DNA of 64,000 nt from JACKII01 sp965202745 (GCA_965202745.1 CBDBCB010000021.1:124001-188000); one strand, 5' to 3'. Counted from the first letter of the stretch, positions 8,736 through 19,221 are shown. Notes: a model not told the origin generated them from the letters alone. Numbers and translations: made by a program.

Positions 8736-9485
8736 GCACGGTGACGCGTACTGGCAGGTCCGCAAGAACGAAGGGGGAAGGTTTGCGCCTTCCCCCGGTT
8801 TCCGTTGGCGCGCAGCGGGTCTTGTGGGGGTGGCGGGTCTGTTGACCTTCCTCGCCCTTTGCAAGCTGTCGCACCTTTATGCCTGGTCGGGCGCGGGCAC
8901 CATGCCCGACCCGTTCCTGCTGCCGGAGACGCTGGCGGATGAGTGGTCGTCTGGGCGGATGGTTCCCGCCATTCTCTCCAGCCTGACGCATTATGCCTGA
9001 GGGCTGGGGCTCGGCACGCTGCTGGGCGGGGCGGTTGGCTTCTTCGCCGCCACCAACAAGTGGTTTGAGGCGTTTCACTTCTATCTGGCCCGTTTGCTGC
9101 GCCCGATCCCGCCGCTGGCGTGGGTGGTGTTCGCCATCGCCTGGCTCCAGGTCAGCCATGCCGGTGCGGCGTTCGTCATCGCCATCGGCGTGTTCTGGGT
9201 GAACTATTTCTCCACCTATTCCGCCATCCGCGGCGTCGATCCGCGCTTCTATGAACTGGCCCGGGCCTTTGGGCAGAGCGGCTGGCTGAACCGGTCGCTG
9301 ACTGTCACGCTGCCCGCCGCCGAATTGCTGGGCGTGCCCGGCATGGGCAGGAGATGAACTCCGCGGCGGGCGTCGGTGCTTATGAGGCTGTGGTGATCTA
9401 TATGCTGACCATTTCTGGGGTCTATGCGCTCTGCGATCTGGTGTTTGTGCGCTTTGAGAATTGGGTGCTCAGATGGCGGCCGTAA
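8734..9485 (+). pseudogene. ABC transporter permease (SsuC/TauC-like), broken
   Basis: The frame codes for a binding-protein-dependent transport permease with hydrophobic helices such as AGLVGVAGLLTFLALCKL and WVVFAIAWLQVSHAGAAFVIAIG. Three lesions are visible. A TGA at 8998-9000 follows SLTHYA. A deletion joins LTVTLPAA to ELLGVPGMG, removing the usual stretch of about 20 residues in the cytoplasmic loop that docks the ATPase. A one-C loss then turns GMG-QEMNSAAGVGAYEAV out of frame at about 9350. The corrected frame ends in ENWVLRWRP with a TAA at 9483-9485, overlapping the start of the ATPase gene by 13 bases. No convincing in-frame start codon was found, so the 5' end is uncertain. Confidence 0.8.
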
Positions 9486-10211
9486 TCGAACTGGACCGGA
9501 TCACGCTGCGCCACCCGAACGCGCCCACACCGGTCATGCGCGGCGCGGCGCTGACGATTGAGGAAGGCAGCTTGGTCTCGGTCGTTGGCGGCTCGGGCGT
9601 CGGCAAGTCCACCCTGCTGCGTGCGGCGGCGGGCCTGCTGAAGCCGGAAGGCGGCGAGGTGCGCACCAACACGCCCGCCGCGCGTGACCGGCGGCCGAAC
9701 GCCATGGTGTTTCAGGACAGCCGCCTGCTGCCGTGGCGGCGGGTAGACCGGAACGTGGCGCTGGGCCTGAAGGGCCTGGACCTGGAAAAGGGAGAGGCGG
9801 CGGAGCGCGTTGCCAAGGCGCTGGACCTGACCGGCCTCAGCGAGTTCGCCCACCGCTGGCCGCACCAGCTTTCCGGCGGCCAGGCCCAACGCGTCGGCAT
9901 CGCCCGCGGCCCTGGCGGTGCAGCCCGCCATTCTGCTGATAGACGAGCCCTTCAGCGCGGTCGATGCCATCACAGGCAAGAACCTGCAGGACGAACTGGT
10001 GCGCATCTGGCAGGCGAGCGGCGCGGCGGTGGTCTTCGTCACCCATGATATCGCCGAAGCCGTGTTCCTGGGCGACCGGGTCGTGGTGCTGGCAGACTCC
10101 CCCGCAGGGATTGCCGCCGATATCGCCGTGGATATCCCGCGGCCCAGGCGGCGGGACGATCCGGCGCTGGCCGAATTGGTGAAGCAGGCGGCCGGGTTGC
10201 TGGGGAGCTAG
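9473..10211 (+). pseudogene. ABC transporter ATP-binding protein (SsuB/TauB-like), frameshifted
   Basis: The first part carries Walker A (GGSGVGKSTLL), the Q-loop (VFQDSRLLPW) and the ABC signature LSGGQAQRVGIAR. The second part carries Walker B and the H-loop (ILLIDEPFSAVDAI and VFVTHDIAEAV). They lie in different frames. At 9905-9910 the sequence reads CCCGCGGCCCTGG where CCCGCGCCCTGG would give the expected IARALAVQPAILL, so one G appears inserted. Everything past the signature, including the catalytic acidic residue, is lost from the translated product. It is the last gene of the decayed transporter operon. Confidence 0.85.
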
Positions 10212-10634
10212 CTGGGGGGGCTGTTTGGGAGGGGCGCGCTTGCCACCGCCAAAACCGCCACTCCTCCCTCCTTCTTTACCCTGAGGCGGTGCTTGGTGCG
10301 AGCGCCCTCGAAGGGCCGCCAGCCCGCCTTCGAGGCGCACCTCAGGCTGAAGGAGAGGGGATGGTGGGGTCCCGTTCCGGGTGAACTCTTCCCCCCCAAC
10401 CTTCCCTTCACCCTGAGCCTGTCGAAGGGCGAAGGGTCGGACGCAGCTTCATCTTTCGACAGGCTCAGGGTGAAGGACTTTGCGAGCCGTCACGCACCCA
10501 CCTCCCCGTTCCCCGGCTTTGAGCCGGGGCCCATGCCAGAGGCGATTGCGATGGAGCGCCGTGCGCTGAGGGGGCGGGGTCTCTGGCATGGGTTCCCGCC
10601 TCCGCGGGAACGGGGGTGAGAGGGCGGTGGCAGC
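10212..10634. repeat. Repeat-filled intergenic region with three nested palindromes
   Basis: This 423-base gap has no gene but is dense in inverted repeats. The first holds CCCTGAGGCG / CGCACCTCAGG around 10280-10350. The second has arms CACCCTGAGCCTGTCGAA (10410-10427) and TTCGACAGGCTCAGGGTG (10455-10473). The third spans about 10505-10618 with CCATGCCAGAG / CTCTGGCATGG inside CCCGTTCCC / GGGAACGGG. Palindromes of the CTGTCGAAGG kind are common in alphaproteobacterial intergenic DNA. They may stabilise mRNA or end transcription of the neighbouring convergent genes. Confidence 0.7.
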
Positions 10635-11950
10635 TTAGAGTGTGGCGAGGAAGTCTTGTATTTCGCGGCGATTTTTGTCGTTGTCCTGCCAATCGCCCAA
10701 TTCCTTGCCATCGGGCAGCACAAGCCGGTGCAGGTTTTCCAGACGCTTCACCCGCGTCAGGTCACTCACCTGGGTGCTTTGGAGGAAGAGCCCTTGCAGG
10801 CCGGAGAGGCCCGCCACTGGCGTCAGGTCGGTGATGGCGGTATTGTCGAGGTCGAGATACGTCAGTTGCCGGAAGGCGGCGAGTTTGGCGAAGTCGATGT
10901 CTTTTTTGCCGTCGAGGTTGAGGCTCGTCGTATCTAGCGGGTAGCAGGTTCCGGCGATCAGGTAGCCGGGCTGGCCGTCCTCCGTGGTGCAGTCGGGCGG
11001 GGGCAGGTTAGGGGTGGGAGGGTCGCTCGGAGGGAGGTCCCGGACAGCCTCTGGTGAGGCTTCCGGGAATGCTGGGTTCTGTGGTGGAGGCTCTGCCTTG
11101 CCGAAGATGCGGGCGACGCCGCGGCGGACGATGGTGACTTTGCTGCGGGCGGCGGCGGCTGTCTTCGCTCTGTTGTAGAGGCCGGTCACTTTTTTGACCG
11201 TTGGCCGGTTGCGCTCTACGGCTTCTTCGAAGGCGGAGATTTGGTCTTCCTGCTGCGCCAGCAAATCTTCCAAACGGCGGCGGACCAAACGGCCATCAAA
11301 CAACAGGGCGTCGATGAACAATGCCAGAAATGCTGCTGCTACCAGTGGATCGACCATGCTGGCCAGCGCTGTTGCCCCGCCTGTTGTGGCGATAGGCGAT
11401 TGGCTGAATTCGCGGGCGGCTTCCTGCAAGGTCAGCCGGGTCTCGCGCTCTGCCTCTCGCATGGGCACCAATTCGGCTTCATGCTCGTTGGCGTCGGTGG
11501 TTTGGCCTTCTGCCGCTGGTTCCGGCGTGCGATGGGCGAAGGGGGCAAGCACGATGGTCAGGTCGCCATAGAGCGCGGCCAGTTCCCGGTCGACGGCAGT
11601 GGCCTCCGGCTCCTTGTCGGTGCCAAGATTTGTGCATGGGTCGCGCGGATGACGGAGCGGGCCTGTAGCACCACTTCACCGTCCTTGGGCTCCGGCGTTG
11701 CTTCCAGCAAATCCAGATAGGCGATAAGCCGTGGCTCATTAAAAGGCGGTGGCTGGTTGAGTGATCGCAGGGCGTCCTTCACCGCCGCAGCGCGGTGGGC
11801 GAGGAGGCGCAGGTCGTTGTCGTTGAAGCCGTCAGCAACTTGGGTTCGGTCCATTCCCGGCGCGCGGCTCGGCAGAGCCGGGGGGTCGGGACCTGTTTGG
11901 GAGGAGGCGCGAAGGGAAACAGGTTCCGGATGCTGCGCTCTGGCGAGCAC
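10635..11950 (-). pseudogene. Membrane protein with C-terminal internalin-type leucine-rich repeats, frameshifted
   Basis: I do not recognise a named family. Read on the minus strand, 11950-11558 gives an alpha-helical cytoplasmic-looking part (LRLLAHRAAAVKDALRSL), and 11552-10635 gives the rest. A frame change near 11630 joins them: in the second frame the sequence before 11552 reads TDKEPEATAVDRELAALYGD, which continues smoothly. The second part has a hydrophobic segment (PLVAAAFLALFIDALLF), a coiled region and a proline-rich linker. About 60 residues of internalin-type repeats follow, LTYLDLDNTAITDLTPVAGL and LQGLFLQSTQVSDL. A possible further N-terminal extension in a third frame reaches 12117. 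Palindrome family A copy 2 is inside the coding part. The protein may once have been a membrane-anchored adhesion or scaffold protein; its role is unknown. Confidence 0.45.
11037..11074. repeat. Dispersed palindrome, family A copy 2
   Basis: The sequence GTCCCGGACAGCCTCTGG followed by TGAGGCTTCCGGGAATGCTG is an imperfect inverted repeat. It is related to 1087-1123 and 12381-12419. It lies within the reading frame of the LRR protein and encodes part of its proline-rich linker (FPEASPEAVRDLPPS). Confidence 0.65.
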
Positions 11951-12437
11951 TGCTCCGGGAATTCGGCAGAGATAGGGGGCGGGAATTCAGTGGATTGTGG
12001 CACGGGCTCAGGCTTAGCGGACGGTAAGCTTTTGCTAAACCGGCGGTAAACTCCGGCTAAACCGTACCTAAACTGTTGACGGTACTCAGATGGTGAGAGC
12101 GGCTTAGTTTTGCGCATAAAAGTTTAGGCGAGAATTTTTGGGCTATCTGAGTAGTGATTGCCGCGTAGGGGGCCGGGGTGGAGCGGGGGACCAGAACCGA
12201 CTTCCCTCACCTTGAGCCGCGCCGTTGGCGCGAAGCGAAAGGGGCGGTTTGGAGGGCAGGGGGATCTTTCGACTCGCCCCGGCCTGTGGCCGGACCGGCT
12301 CAAGATGAAGGGGCCGGACCGGTGCAGGATCAGGGGGAAGGGGGCGGATCGGTGCGTGGGGGAGTGGGGCTCAGATGGAGGCCCCGGATAGCCTCTGGGG
12401 AGGCTATCCGGGAATGCTGATCCTTTGTTTGGCGGGG
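11951..12437. other. Gene-poor region with palindromes, possible decayed 5' end of the LRR gene
   Basis: A weak minus-strand frame from 12117 (MRKTKPLSPSEYRQQFRYGL) may be the original start of the LRR gene, shifted by an indel near 11900. There the inverted pair ACCTGTTT / AAACAGGT occurs. From 12180 to 12330 there is another inverted pair (CACCTTGAGC / GCTCAAGATGA) and GC-rich low-complexity sequence. Palindrome family A copy 3 closes the region. I see no intact gene. Confidence 0.5.
12381..12419. repeat. Dispersed palindrome, family A copy 3
   Basis: This is the best-preserved copy: CCCCGGATAGCCTCTGG and GGAGGCTATCCGGGAATG form a long stem with a very short loop. It sits just past the stop codon of the aminotransferase gene and could act as its transcription end or mRNA stabiliser. 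Confidence 0.7.
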
Positions 12438-13745
<1,308 letters not shown>

Positions 13746-13871
13746 GGTGCGGACCTTGGCTGCGGATGGCTGAGCCATCTTGCTGCGGTAAGGGGCCTCT
13801 TGCAAATATCTTGCTATCCCGCCACCTATTGCAACCTGCATTATAAGCGGCAAACGAGAAGAAAACCCTTG

Positions 13872-14643
13872 ATGGACTATCTGCTGAGCGGCAAGCTGCC
13901 GCCGGAGAAGCGCCGCATCGCGCAGAAGATCGGCCTCAGCCTGGCTTTGATCATGCGCATCCTGTTGCTGGCCAGTGCCGTCTGGCTCGCCAGTCTGCGG
14001 GAGCCGGTCTTCGAAATCTTCGATCACGGCGTCTCGTGGCGCGACATGATTCTGTTGGGCGGCGGCCTGTTCCTGCTGGTCAAGGGAACCCAGGAAATCC
14101 ACCAGGAGGTGGAGGGCAATAGCAATGACGAGATGTCCGGCGGCAAGGTGGCGAAGGCGGTGTTCAGCGTCGTCATCATGCAGATCGTGGCGCTGGATCT
14201 GGTGTTCTCGCTCGACTCGGTGATTACGGCGATCGGCATGACCGACAATCTGCCGGTGATGATTTTTGCCGTCTGCATCGCCATTCTGGTGATGTTGTTT
14301 GCCGCCGACTCAGTCTCCCGCTTCATCCATGACCACCCGACGACAAAGATGCTGGCACTGGCGTTTTTGCTGCTGATCGGCGCGGCGCTGATCGCCGATG
14401 GCCTGCATTTCCATATCCCGCGCGGCTACCTGTATTTCGCCACCGCCTTCTCCATTGCTGGTGGAGGTGTTGAACCTGGCGGTCAGCATCAAATCCGCCA
14501 AAAATGGCGACGAAAGCTCGGGCGAGGAAGACGAGACCGCTGCCGGGGAGGGCTTTGCCAACATGCAGGTGGAGACGCTGGGCTGGGAAATGGCTCAGGG
14601 CCAGGCAGATGACTTTGCGGTGAAACCGGACCGGACGAAATGA
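13872..14643 (+). pseudogene. TerC family integral membrane protein, truncated and frameshifted
   Basis: TerC-type proteins are multi-helix membrane proteins linked to metal export and tellurite resistance. This copy starts abruptly with MDYLLSGKLPPEKRRIAQKIG. The normal first helix and its GIDN metal-binding motif, about 30 residues, are missing, so an early deletion is likely. The middle is typical (DMILLGGGLFLLVKGTQEIH, LDLVFSLDSVITAIGM, AADSVSRFIHDHPTTKMLAL). Near 14455, after YFATAFS, a one-base change shifts the frame. The correct continuation LLVEVLNLAVSIKSAKNG runs in another frame to a TGA at 14641-14643, which overlaps the serB start as ATGA. Both lesions should destroy activity. 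Confidence 0.8.
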
Positions 14644-15533
14644 GCGCTATGCTGACATTGGTGGCTCCCACCGGCACGCTGACCGGCTTGACCTGGGAGC
14701 GTGTTTGCGGCGCGGTAGCCTCTCACGCTGCGCCTGCAGGCCGCTCCGATTGGCTGGCGGAGGGAACGGCCTGCGATTGGCCTGTTGCCGCTGTGGACGA
14801 GGCTGCGCTATGGCTGGCGCTGGAGCCGCTGGGTACCGATTGCGCCGTGCATCAGGCGGGTGAGGTTCGGCGCAAGTCCGTGCTGATCGCCGACATGGAC
14901 AGCACGATGGTGCAGGGCGAGACGCTGGATGAACTGGCCGCGGAGGCCGGGATCAAGGATCGGATTGCGGCTATCACCATCCGCGCCATGCGGGGTGAGC
15001 TGGATTTCGCTGAGGCCCTGATTGAGCGTGTCGCGGCCCTGGAAGGGCTGGAGGCAGCCGCGCTGGACCGGACCCTGGCCCGCACCCGCAGTATGCCGGG
15101 TGCCGGTGCGCTGGTGGCAACGATGCGTGCGAATGGCGCCGTATGCTGGCTGGTCAGCGGCGGCTTTACGTTCTTTACCGCCGCGATTGGCAGTCGGCTG
15201 GGGTTCACCAGCCAGCAGGGCAACTCGCTGGAGGTGGTGGACGGACGTCTGACTGGCAGGGTCGTGCCGCCTATCCTGGACCGTGACGCCAAACTGGACG
15301 CGCTTGGACGCGCTGCGGCGGAGGCAGGCATAGGGCTGGAAGCAGCCTTAGCCGTGGGTGATGGAGCCAACGACCTGGCAATGATCCAGGCTGCGGGTAT
15401 GGGTGTCGCTTTTCAGGCCAAACCGGCAGTACGCAAAGCGGCGCGGTTCCAGGTGAACCACGCCGACTTGCGCGCATTGTTGTTTTTTCAGGGGTACCGC
15501 GCCACCGAGATAGAGACGGCAGCGCGGTCTTAG
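14640..15533 (+). CDS. serB: Phosphoserine phosphatase
   Basis: The enzyme performs the last step of serine synthesis, removing phosphate from O-phosphoserine. It is a HAD-superfamily protein of 297 residues. The catalytic DMDSTMV motif is at residues 85-91, with the nucleophile Asp85 and the acid Asp87. A GGFTFFT motif (motif II serine region) is near 175 and the GDGANDLAMI motif near 240. An N-terminal domain of about 80 residues precedes the catalytic part, as in the long SerB type. Its ATG overlaps the stop of the terC remnant by four bases, so it may once have been translationally coupled. It is convergent with degP, only 10 bases apart. Confidence 0.95.
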   Translation: MSAMLTLVAPTGTLTGLTWERVCGAVASHAAPAGRSDWLAEGTACDWPVAAVDEAALWLALEPLGTDCAVHQAGEVRRKSVLIADMDSTMVQGETLDELAAEAGIKDRIAAITIRAMRGELDFAEALIERVAALEGLEAAALDRTLARTRSMPGAGALVATMRANGAVCWLVSGGFTFFTAAIGSRLGFTSQQGNSLEVVDGRLTGRVVPPILDRDAKLDALGRAAAEAGIGLEAALAVGDGANDLAMIQAAGMGVAFQAKPAVRKAARFQVNHADLRALLFFQGYRATEIETAARS

Positions 15534-15543
15534 GTGAGCCGGT

Positions 15544-17010
15544 TTACCCGGCTGACTTCACCGAGACCACAACGAAGCGGCGGTCGCCGGCACGGTTAAC
15601 CAGCAACAGAACCGAGTCTTTGCCAGCCTGGACCGCTTGCGCAATCTTGCCTGCGATGTCGCCCGCAGAGGAAACAGCGTCCTGGTTGACCTCGACGATG
15701 ACGTCACCAACCTGCAGTTTCTTCTCCGCAGCGTTGCCGTTCGGATCGACCTTGGTGATCAGAACGCCTTTCACATCGCCGGGGATTTCGTACTGCTTGC
15801 GCAGCGCATCGTCGATGCCGGTCAGGCCGACGCCCAATTCGGCAACGGAGGCATCATTGTCCTTGTCCGTTTTGCCGGGTTCAGAGGCGCTGGCTGTCTT
15901 GCCTTCTTGGGATTCCAGACGGCCAAGGCTGACTGTAAGCGTTTGCTCTTTGCCTTTGCGCCAGACCAGAACGGCAGTCTTGGTGCCGACCGGCGTCTCA
16001 GCGACCAGACGCAGCAGGTTCCTCATCTTGTCCACGGACTTACCGTCGAACTCCAGGATGATGTCGCCGGCCTTGATGCCGCCTTTTTCAGCCGGACCGC
16101 CTTCGGTGACATTGGCGACCAGTGCGCCCTTGGCTTCCTTCAGGGACAGGCTGGTGGCGATTTCTTCGGTCACCGTTTGGATGTGCACGCCCAACCAGCC
16201 ACGGCGGGTCTCGCCGTATTGGCGCAGCTGCGCGATCACGTTACCGGCAATGCTGGTCGGAACTGCAAAGCCGATGCCGACACTGCCGCCCGACGGCGAG
16301 TAAATGGCGGTGTTAATGCCTATAACCTCACCGTCGAGGTTGATGAGCGGGCCGCCGGAATTGCCTTTGTTAATCGCTGCATCCGTCTGGATGAAGGCGT
16401 CATAGGGGCCGCTGTTGATGTCGCGCTGGCGGGCGGAGATGATTCCAGCGGTGACCGAGCCGCCCAGGCCGAAGGGGTTGCCGATGGCAATAACCCAGTC
16501 GCCGACCCGTGCATCGCGGCTGTCGCCGATAGGCAATGCGGTCAGCGGAACCGGCGACTCGACTTTCAGCACTGCGACGTCGGTTTTCTCATCCCGGCCC
16601 AGCAGCTTGGCCGGAAGGGTGGTTTCATCCTGAAAGCGCACGACGATTTCATCGGCATCCGCGATGACGTGGTTGTTGGTAACGATGATGCCGGAGGTGT
16701 CGATCACAAAGCCGGAGCCGAGGCTGGTGGCTTTGCGGGGGGCCTGGTTATTGTTGGGCTGCTGACGGTCGAAAAAGTCCTTGAAGAACTCCTCAAACGG
16801 CGAACCGGGCGGGAATTGAGGGCGGTCCGGGCCAGCGCCACGATCCAGGATTTGGGTGGTGGAAATATTGACGACGGCCGACAGGGTTTTTTCCGCCAGG
16901 CCCGCGAAACTTTCCGGGGCACCCCGCGCATAGACAGGGACTGCAGTTGCAACAACGAGGATGTATGCAAAGCCGGCTCCCAGAGCACGCCTTGCCAAAA
17001 ACGGTAACAT
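15544..17010 (-). CDS. degP: Periplasmic serine protease/chaperone DegP (HtrA/MucD)
   Basis: The 488-residue protein handles misfolded envelope proteins. An N-terminal signal sequence (MLPFLARRALGAGFAYILVV, cleavage after about residue 29) directs it to the periplasm. The catalytic triad is complete: His114 in TNNHV, Asp144 in KTDVAVLKV and Ser218 in GNSGGPL. Two PDZ domains follow, the first near WLGVHIQTV and the second near LGVGLTGIDD. I used the ATG at 17010, with GGAG and a purine run upstream, because it gives a clean signal peptide. It follows hflK-hflC on the same strand. That arrangement is common in alphaproteobacteria and suggests joint envelope quality control, but a strong hairpin separates it from hflC. 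Confidence 0.95.
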   Translation of the reverse strand: MLPFLARRALGAGFAYILVVATAVPVYARGAPESFAGLAEKTLSAVVNISTTQILDRGAGPDRPQFPPGSPFEEFFKDFFDRQQPNNNQAPRKATSLGSGFVIDTSGIIVTNNHVIADADEIVVRFQDETTLPAKLLGRDEKTDVAVLKVESPVPLTALPIGDSRDARVGDWVIAIGNPFGLGGSVTAGIISARQRDINSGPYDAFIQTDAAINKGNSGGPLINLDGEVIGINTAIYSPSGGSVGIGFAVPTSIAGNVIAQLRQYGETRRGWLGVHIQTVTEEIATSLSLKEAKGALVANVTEGGPAEKGGIKAGDIILEFDGKSVDKMRNLLRLVAETPVGTKTAVLVWRKGKEQTLTVSLGRLESQEGKTASASEPGKTDKDNDASVAELGVGLTGIDDALRKQYEIPGDVKGVLITKVDPNGNAAEKKLQVGDVIVEVNQDAVSSAGDIAGKIAQAVQAGKDSVLLLVNRAGDRRFVVVSVKSAG

Positions 17011-17109
17011 CTCTCTAGGTCTCCTTGAACTGAAGCGCACAGGAAGTGCGCCGGTGCCATCCCGGATGCAAAGCAATATGGCGCTTTGTTATGTGCTTTC
17101 AAGCACTGT

Positions 17110-17157
17110 GCCCCGCCTCAGCATCGTCACACTGAAGTGATGAGGCCGGAGCGGGGC
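17110..17157 (-). terminator. Nested hairpin between hflC and degP
   Basis: Arms GCCCCGC (17110-17116) and GCGGGGC (17151-17157) enclose further pairing CCTCA..TCAC / GTGA..TGAGG. It has no T-run after it on the minus strand, so it may be an attenuator or mRNA processing site rather than a full terminator. It could let degP be expressed separately from hflKC. Confidence 0.45.
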
Positions 17158-17175
17158 GCAGAAAATCAGCTTTGG

Positions 17176-18063
17176 CTATTGAGCCGGTTTTGCCGGCATG
17201 CCGTTTTCATTGCGGAAGAAGCTGAAGAAGTCTGAATCCGGGCTCAGCACCATGGTGGTACCGTCCGGTTTCAGCGCATTCCGATAGGCTTCCATCGAGC
17301 GGTAGAACGAGAAGAACTCCGCGTCTTTGCCGAAAGCGTCGGCGTAGATGCGGATGGCTTCCGCGTCGCCTTCACCACGCAGTACCTGGGACTGGCGCTG
17401 GGATTCAGCGATCAGGACGGTACGCTCACGCTCGGCTCGGGCCCGGATACGTTGGGCGACTTCGGCACCCTGCGCACGGAATTCCTTGGCTTCACGGTCA
17501 CGTTCGGTCTTCATCCGCTGGTAGATCGCTTCGGCGTTGGCTTGCGGCAGGTCGGCACGCCGGATGCGCACATCGACCACGTCGATACCGAACTTCACCG
17601 CTGCTTCGTTCACATCAGTACGGATGCGTTCGATGATACCGACACGCTCTTCCGAGAGGACGGAGGCCAGCGTTTCGTTACCGACCACACGGCGAAGCGA
17701 CGCGCTGAGGATGCCTGCCAGCCGGGCGCGGGCTGCAAGCTCCGTCGTCACCGTCTTGTAGAACTCCAGCGGATCAGCGATGCGGTAGCGGGCGAAGCTA
17801 TCGACCACCAGCCGTTTCTGATCGGCGGCGATGATTTCTTCCTGCGGTGGCGCATAGTCCAGGATGCGGGCGTCGAAGTAGGTCACGTCGTCGACGAACG
17901 GTACTTTGAAGTGCAGGCCTGGCTCCTGGATCACCTGCTTCGGATCACCGAAGCGCAGCACGATGGCCTGCTCCGTCTGATGCACGATGAAGGCGGCGCT
18001 GTTGACCAAGAGGCCGGCGACGATGATCAGAATGCCAGCGACGATGAGAATGGATTTGTTCAT
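17176..18063 (-). CDS. hflC: Protease modulator HflC
   Basis: The 295-residue SPFH-domain protein has an N-terminal membrane helix (ILIVAGILIIVAGLLVNSAAF) and a periplasmic PHB/SPFH domain (TEQAIVLRFGDPKQVIQEPGLHFKVPF). A long coiled-coil region near residues 190-250 follows, for example IYQRMKTERDREAKEFRAQG. With HflK it forms a large membrane complex around the FtsH protease and modulates which membrane proteins FtsH degrades. The ATG at 18063 follows hflK by 21 bases. Length and layout match the family. Confidence 0.95.
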   Translation of the reverse strand: MNKSILIVAGILIIVAGLLVNSAAFIVHQTEQAIVLRFGDPKQVIQEPGLHFKVPFVDDVTYFDARILDYAPPQEEIIAADQKRLVVDSFARYRIADPLEFYKTVTTELAARARLAGILSASLRRVVGNETLASVLSEERVGIIERIRTDVNEAAVKFGIDVVDVRIRRADLPQANAEAIYQRMKTERDREAKEFRAQGAEVAQRIRARAERERTVLIAESQRQSQVLRGEGDAEAIRIYADAFGKDAEFFSFYRSMEAYRNALKPDGTTMVLSPDSDFFSFFRNENGMPAKPAQ

Positions 18064-18084
18064 GGTTTTTCTCCTCCGCCCGGC

Positions 18085-19221
18085 CTACTGGCCGCCACCC
18101 GTTGAACGCTTCTGGATCTCAGGCAGCGGCAGATAAGGCAGCACGCCAGAACCGGAGGCACCTTGGTCGATGATGATCTTGTTCGCGTTGCCCAAGACCT
18201 CTTCCATCGTTTCCAGATAGATCCGTCGGACGGTCACGTCCTTGGCGCTGCGGTAGCTCTTATAGACATCGTTGAAGCGTTGCGCGTCACCACTGGAGCG
18301 GGCGACCACTTCCTGCTTGTAGGCTTCCGCTTCCTGGATCAGTTGTTCGGCTTCACCGCGGGCGCGGGGGATGATATCGTTGCGGTAGGCTTCCGCCTCG
18401 TTGCGCAGACGCTCCTGGTCGGCACGGGCGCGCTGCACGTCGCGGAAGGAGTCGACAACCTGTTGCGGCGGATCAACTTTCAGCAATTGCGACTGAGTGA
18501 TCTGGATGCCGGAATTGTAGCCGTCCAGGATGGCTTGCAAATCGGTCCGGGCGCGGGCTTCAATCGCGCCACGGCCTTCGGCAAGCGCTGAAGCGATCGG
18601 CGTTTGACCTAGGATCTCACGCATTACACTTTCGGCAGCCGCTTTCACGGTCGCTTCGGGGTCGCGCACGTTGAACAGGTATTTGCCAGCGTCGCTGATG
18701 ACCCAGAAGATCGTAAAGTTGATGTCGATGATGTTTTCATCGCCCGTCAGCATTAGTGATTCTTCGGGGATCTGGCGGGATACGTCCGAGCGGCCTTGAT
18801 CGCCCGCTGAGCGGAAGCCGATTTCCACGCGGTTAACGCGGGTGACTTTCGGGCGGGTCACATCCTCAATCGGATAGGGCAGGTGCCAGTGCAGGCCATT
18901 TTCGGTCGTCGAAACATAGGCACCGAAGCGCGTCACGACGCCCTGCTCATCCGGCAGCACACGGTAGAAGCCGCTGGCGAGCCAAAGACCGACAATCACC
19001 AGCAGTACGATGATCAGACTGCGGCCGCCGCCAATGCCGCCCGGCATGACGCGCTTGAGCGCGTCCTGGCCTTTGCGGATGGCTTCTTCGATGTTCGGTG
19101 GTTGAGGCATTCCGCTACCGCCGCCGCCGCGATTACCGCCGCCGCCGGAGGGGCCCCACGGGCCTCCCCTGTTGCCGCCACCGCCGCCACCCCAGGGTCC
19201 GCCGCCATTTTGATTGCTCAT
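18085..19221 (-). CDS. hflK: FtsH protease activity modulator HflK
   Basis: The 378-residue partner of HflC begins with a flexible glycine-rich stretch (about residues 4-38, with GGGG and GPWG blocks), common in HflK proteins. A membrane helix follows near 68-85 (SLIIVLLVIVGLWLASGFY). The SPFH domain (VLPDEQGVVTRFGAYVSTTENGLHWHLPYP) and a coiled coil (AEAYRNDIIPRARGEAEQL) come next. It forms the HflKC cage with HflC around FtsH. The gene opens a minus-strand operon with hflC and probably degP. It is divergent from mrp, with 136 bases between that would hold both promoters. Confidence 0.95.
   Translation of the reverse strand: MSNQNGGGPWGGGGGGNRGGPWGPSGGGGNRGGGGSGMPQPPNIEEAIRKGQDALKRVMPGGIGGGRSLIIVLLVIVGLWLASGFYRVLPDEQGVVTRFGAYVSTTENGLHWHLPYPIEDVTRPKVTRVNRVEIGFRSAGDQGRSDVSRQIPEESLMLTGDENIIDINFTIFWVISDAGKYLFNVRDPEATVKAAAESVMREILGQTPIASALAEGRGAIEARARTDLQAILDGYNSGIQITQSQLLKVDPPQQVVDSFRDVQRARADQERLRNEAEAYRNDIIPRARGEAEQLIQEAEAYKQEVVARSSGDAQRFNDVYKSYRSAKDVTVRRIYLETMEEVLGNANKIIIDQGASGSGVLPYLPLPEIQKRSTGGGQ

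Noticed and set aside
9905..9912. Programmed ribosomal frameshift in the ABC ATPase
   Set aside because: No slippery heptamer or stimulatory structure is evident, and the neighbouring operon genes are broken by other lesion types.
10212..12437. CRISPR array in the repeat-rich region
   Set aside because: The repeats are palindromes of different families with irregular spacing, not evenly spaced direct repeats, and no cas genes are present.
15637..17007. 456-codon plus-strand frame opposite degP
   Set aside because: It is the complement of degP codons, with no family match and no ribosome site.
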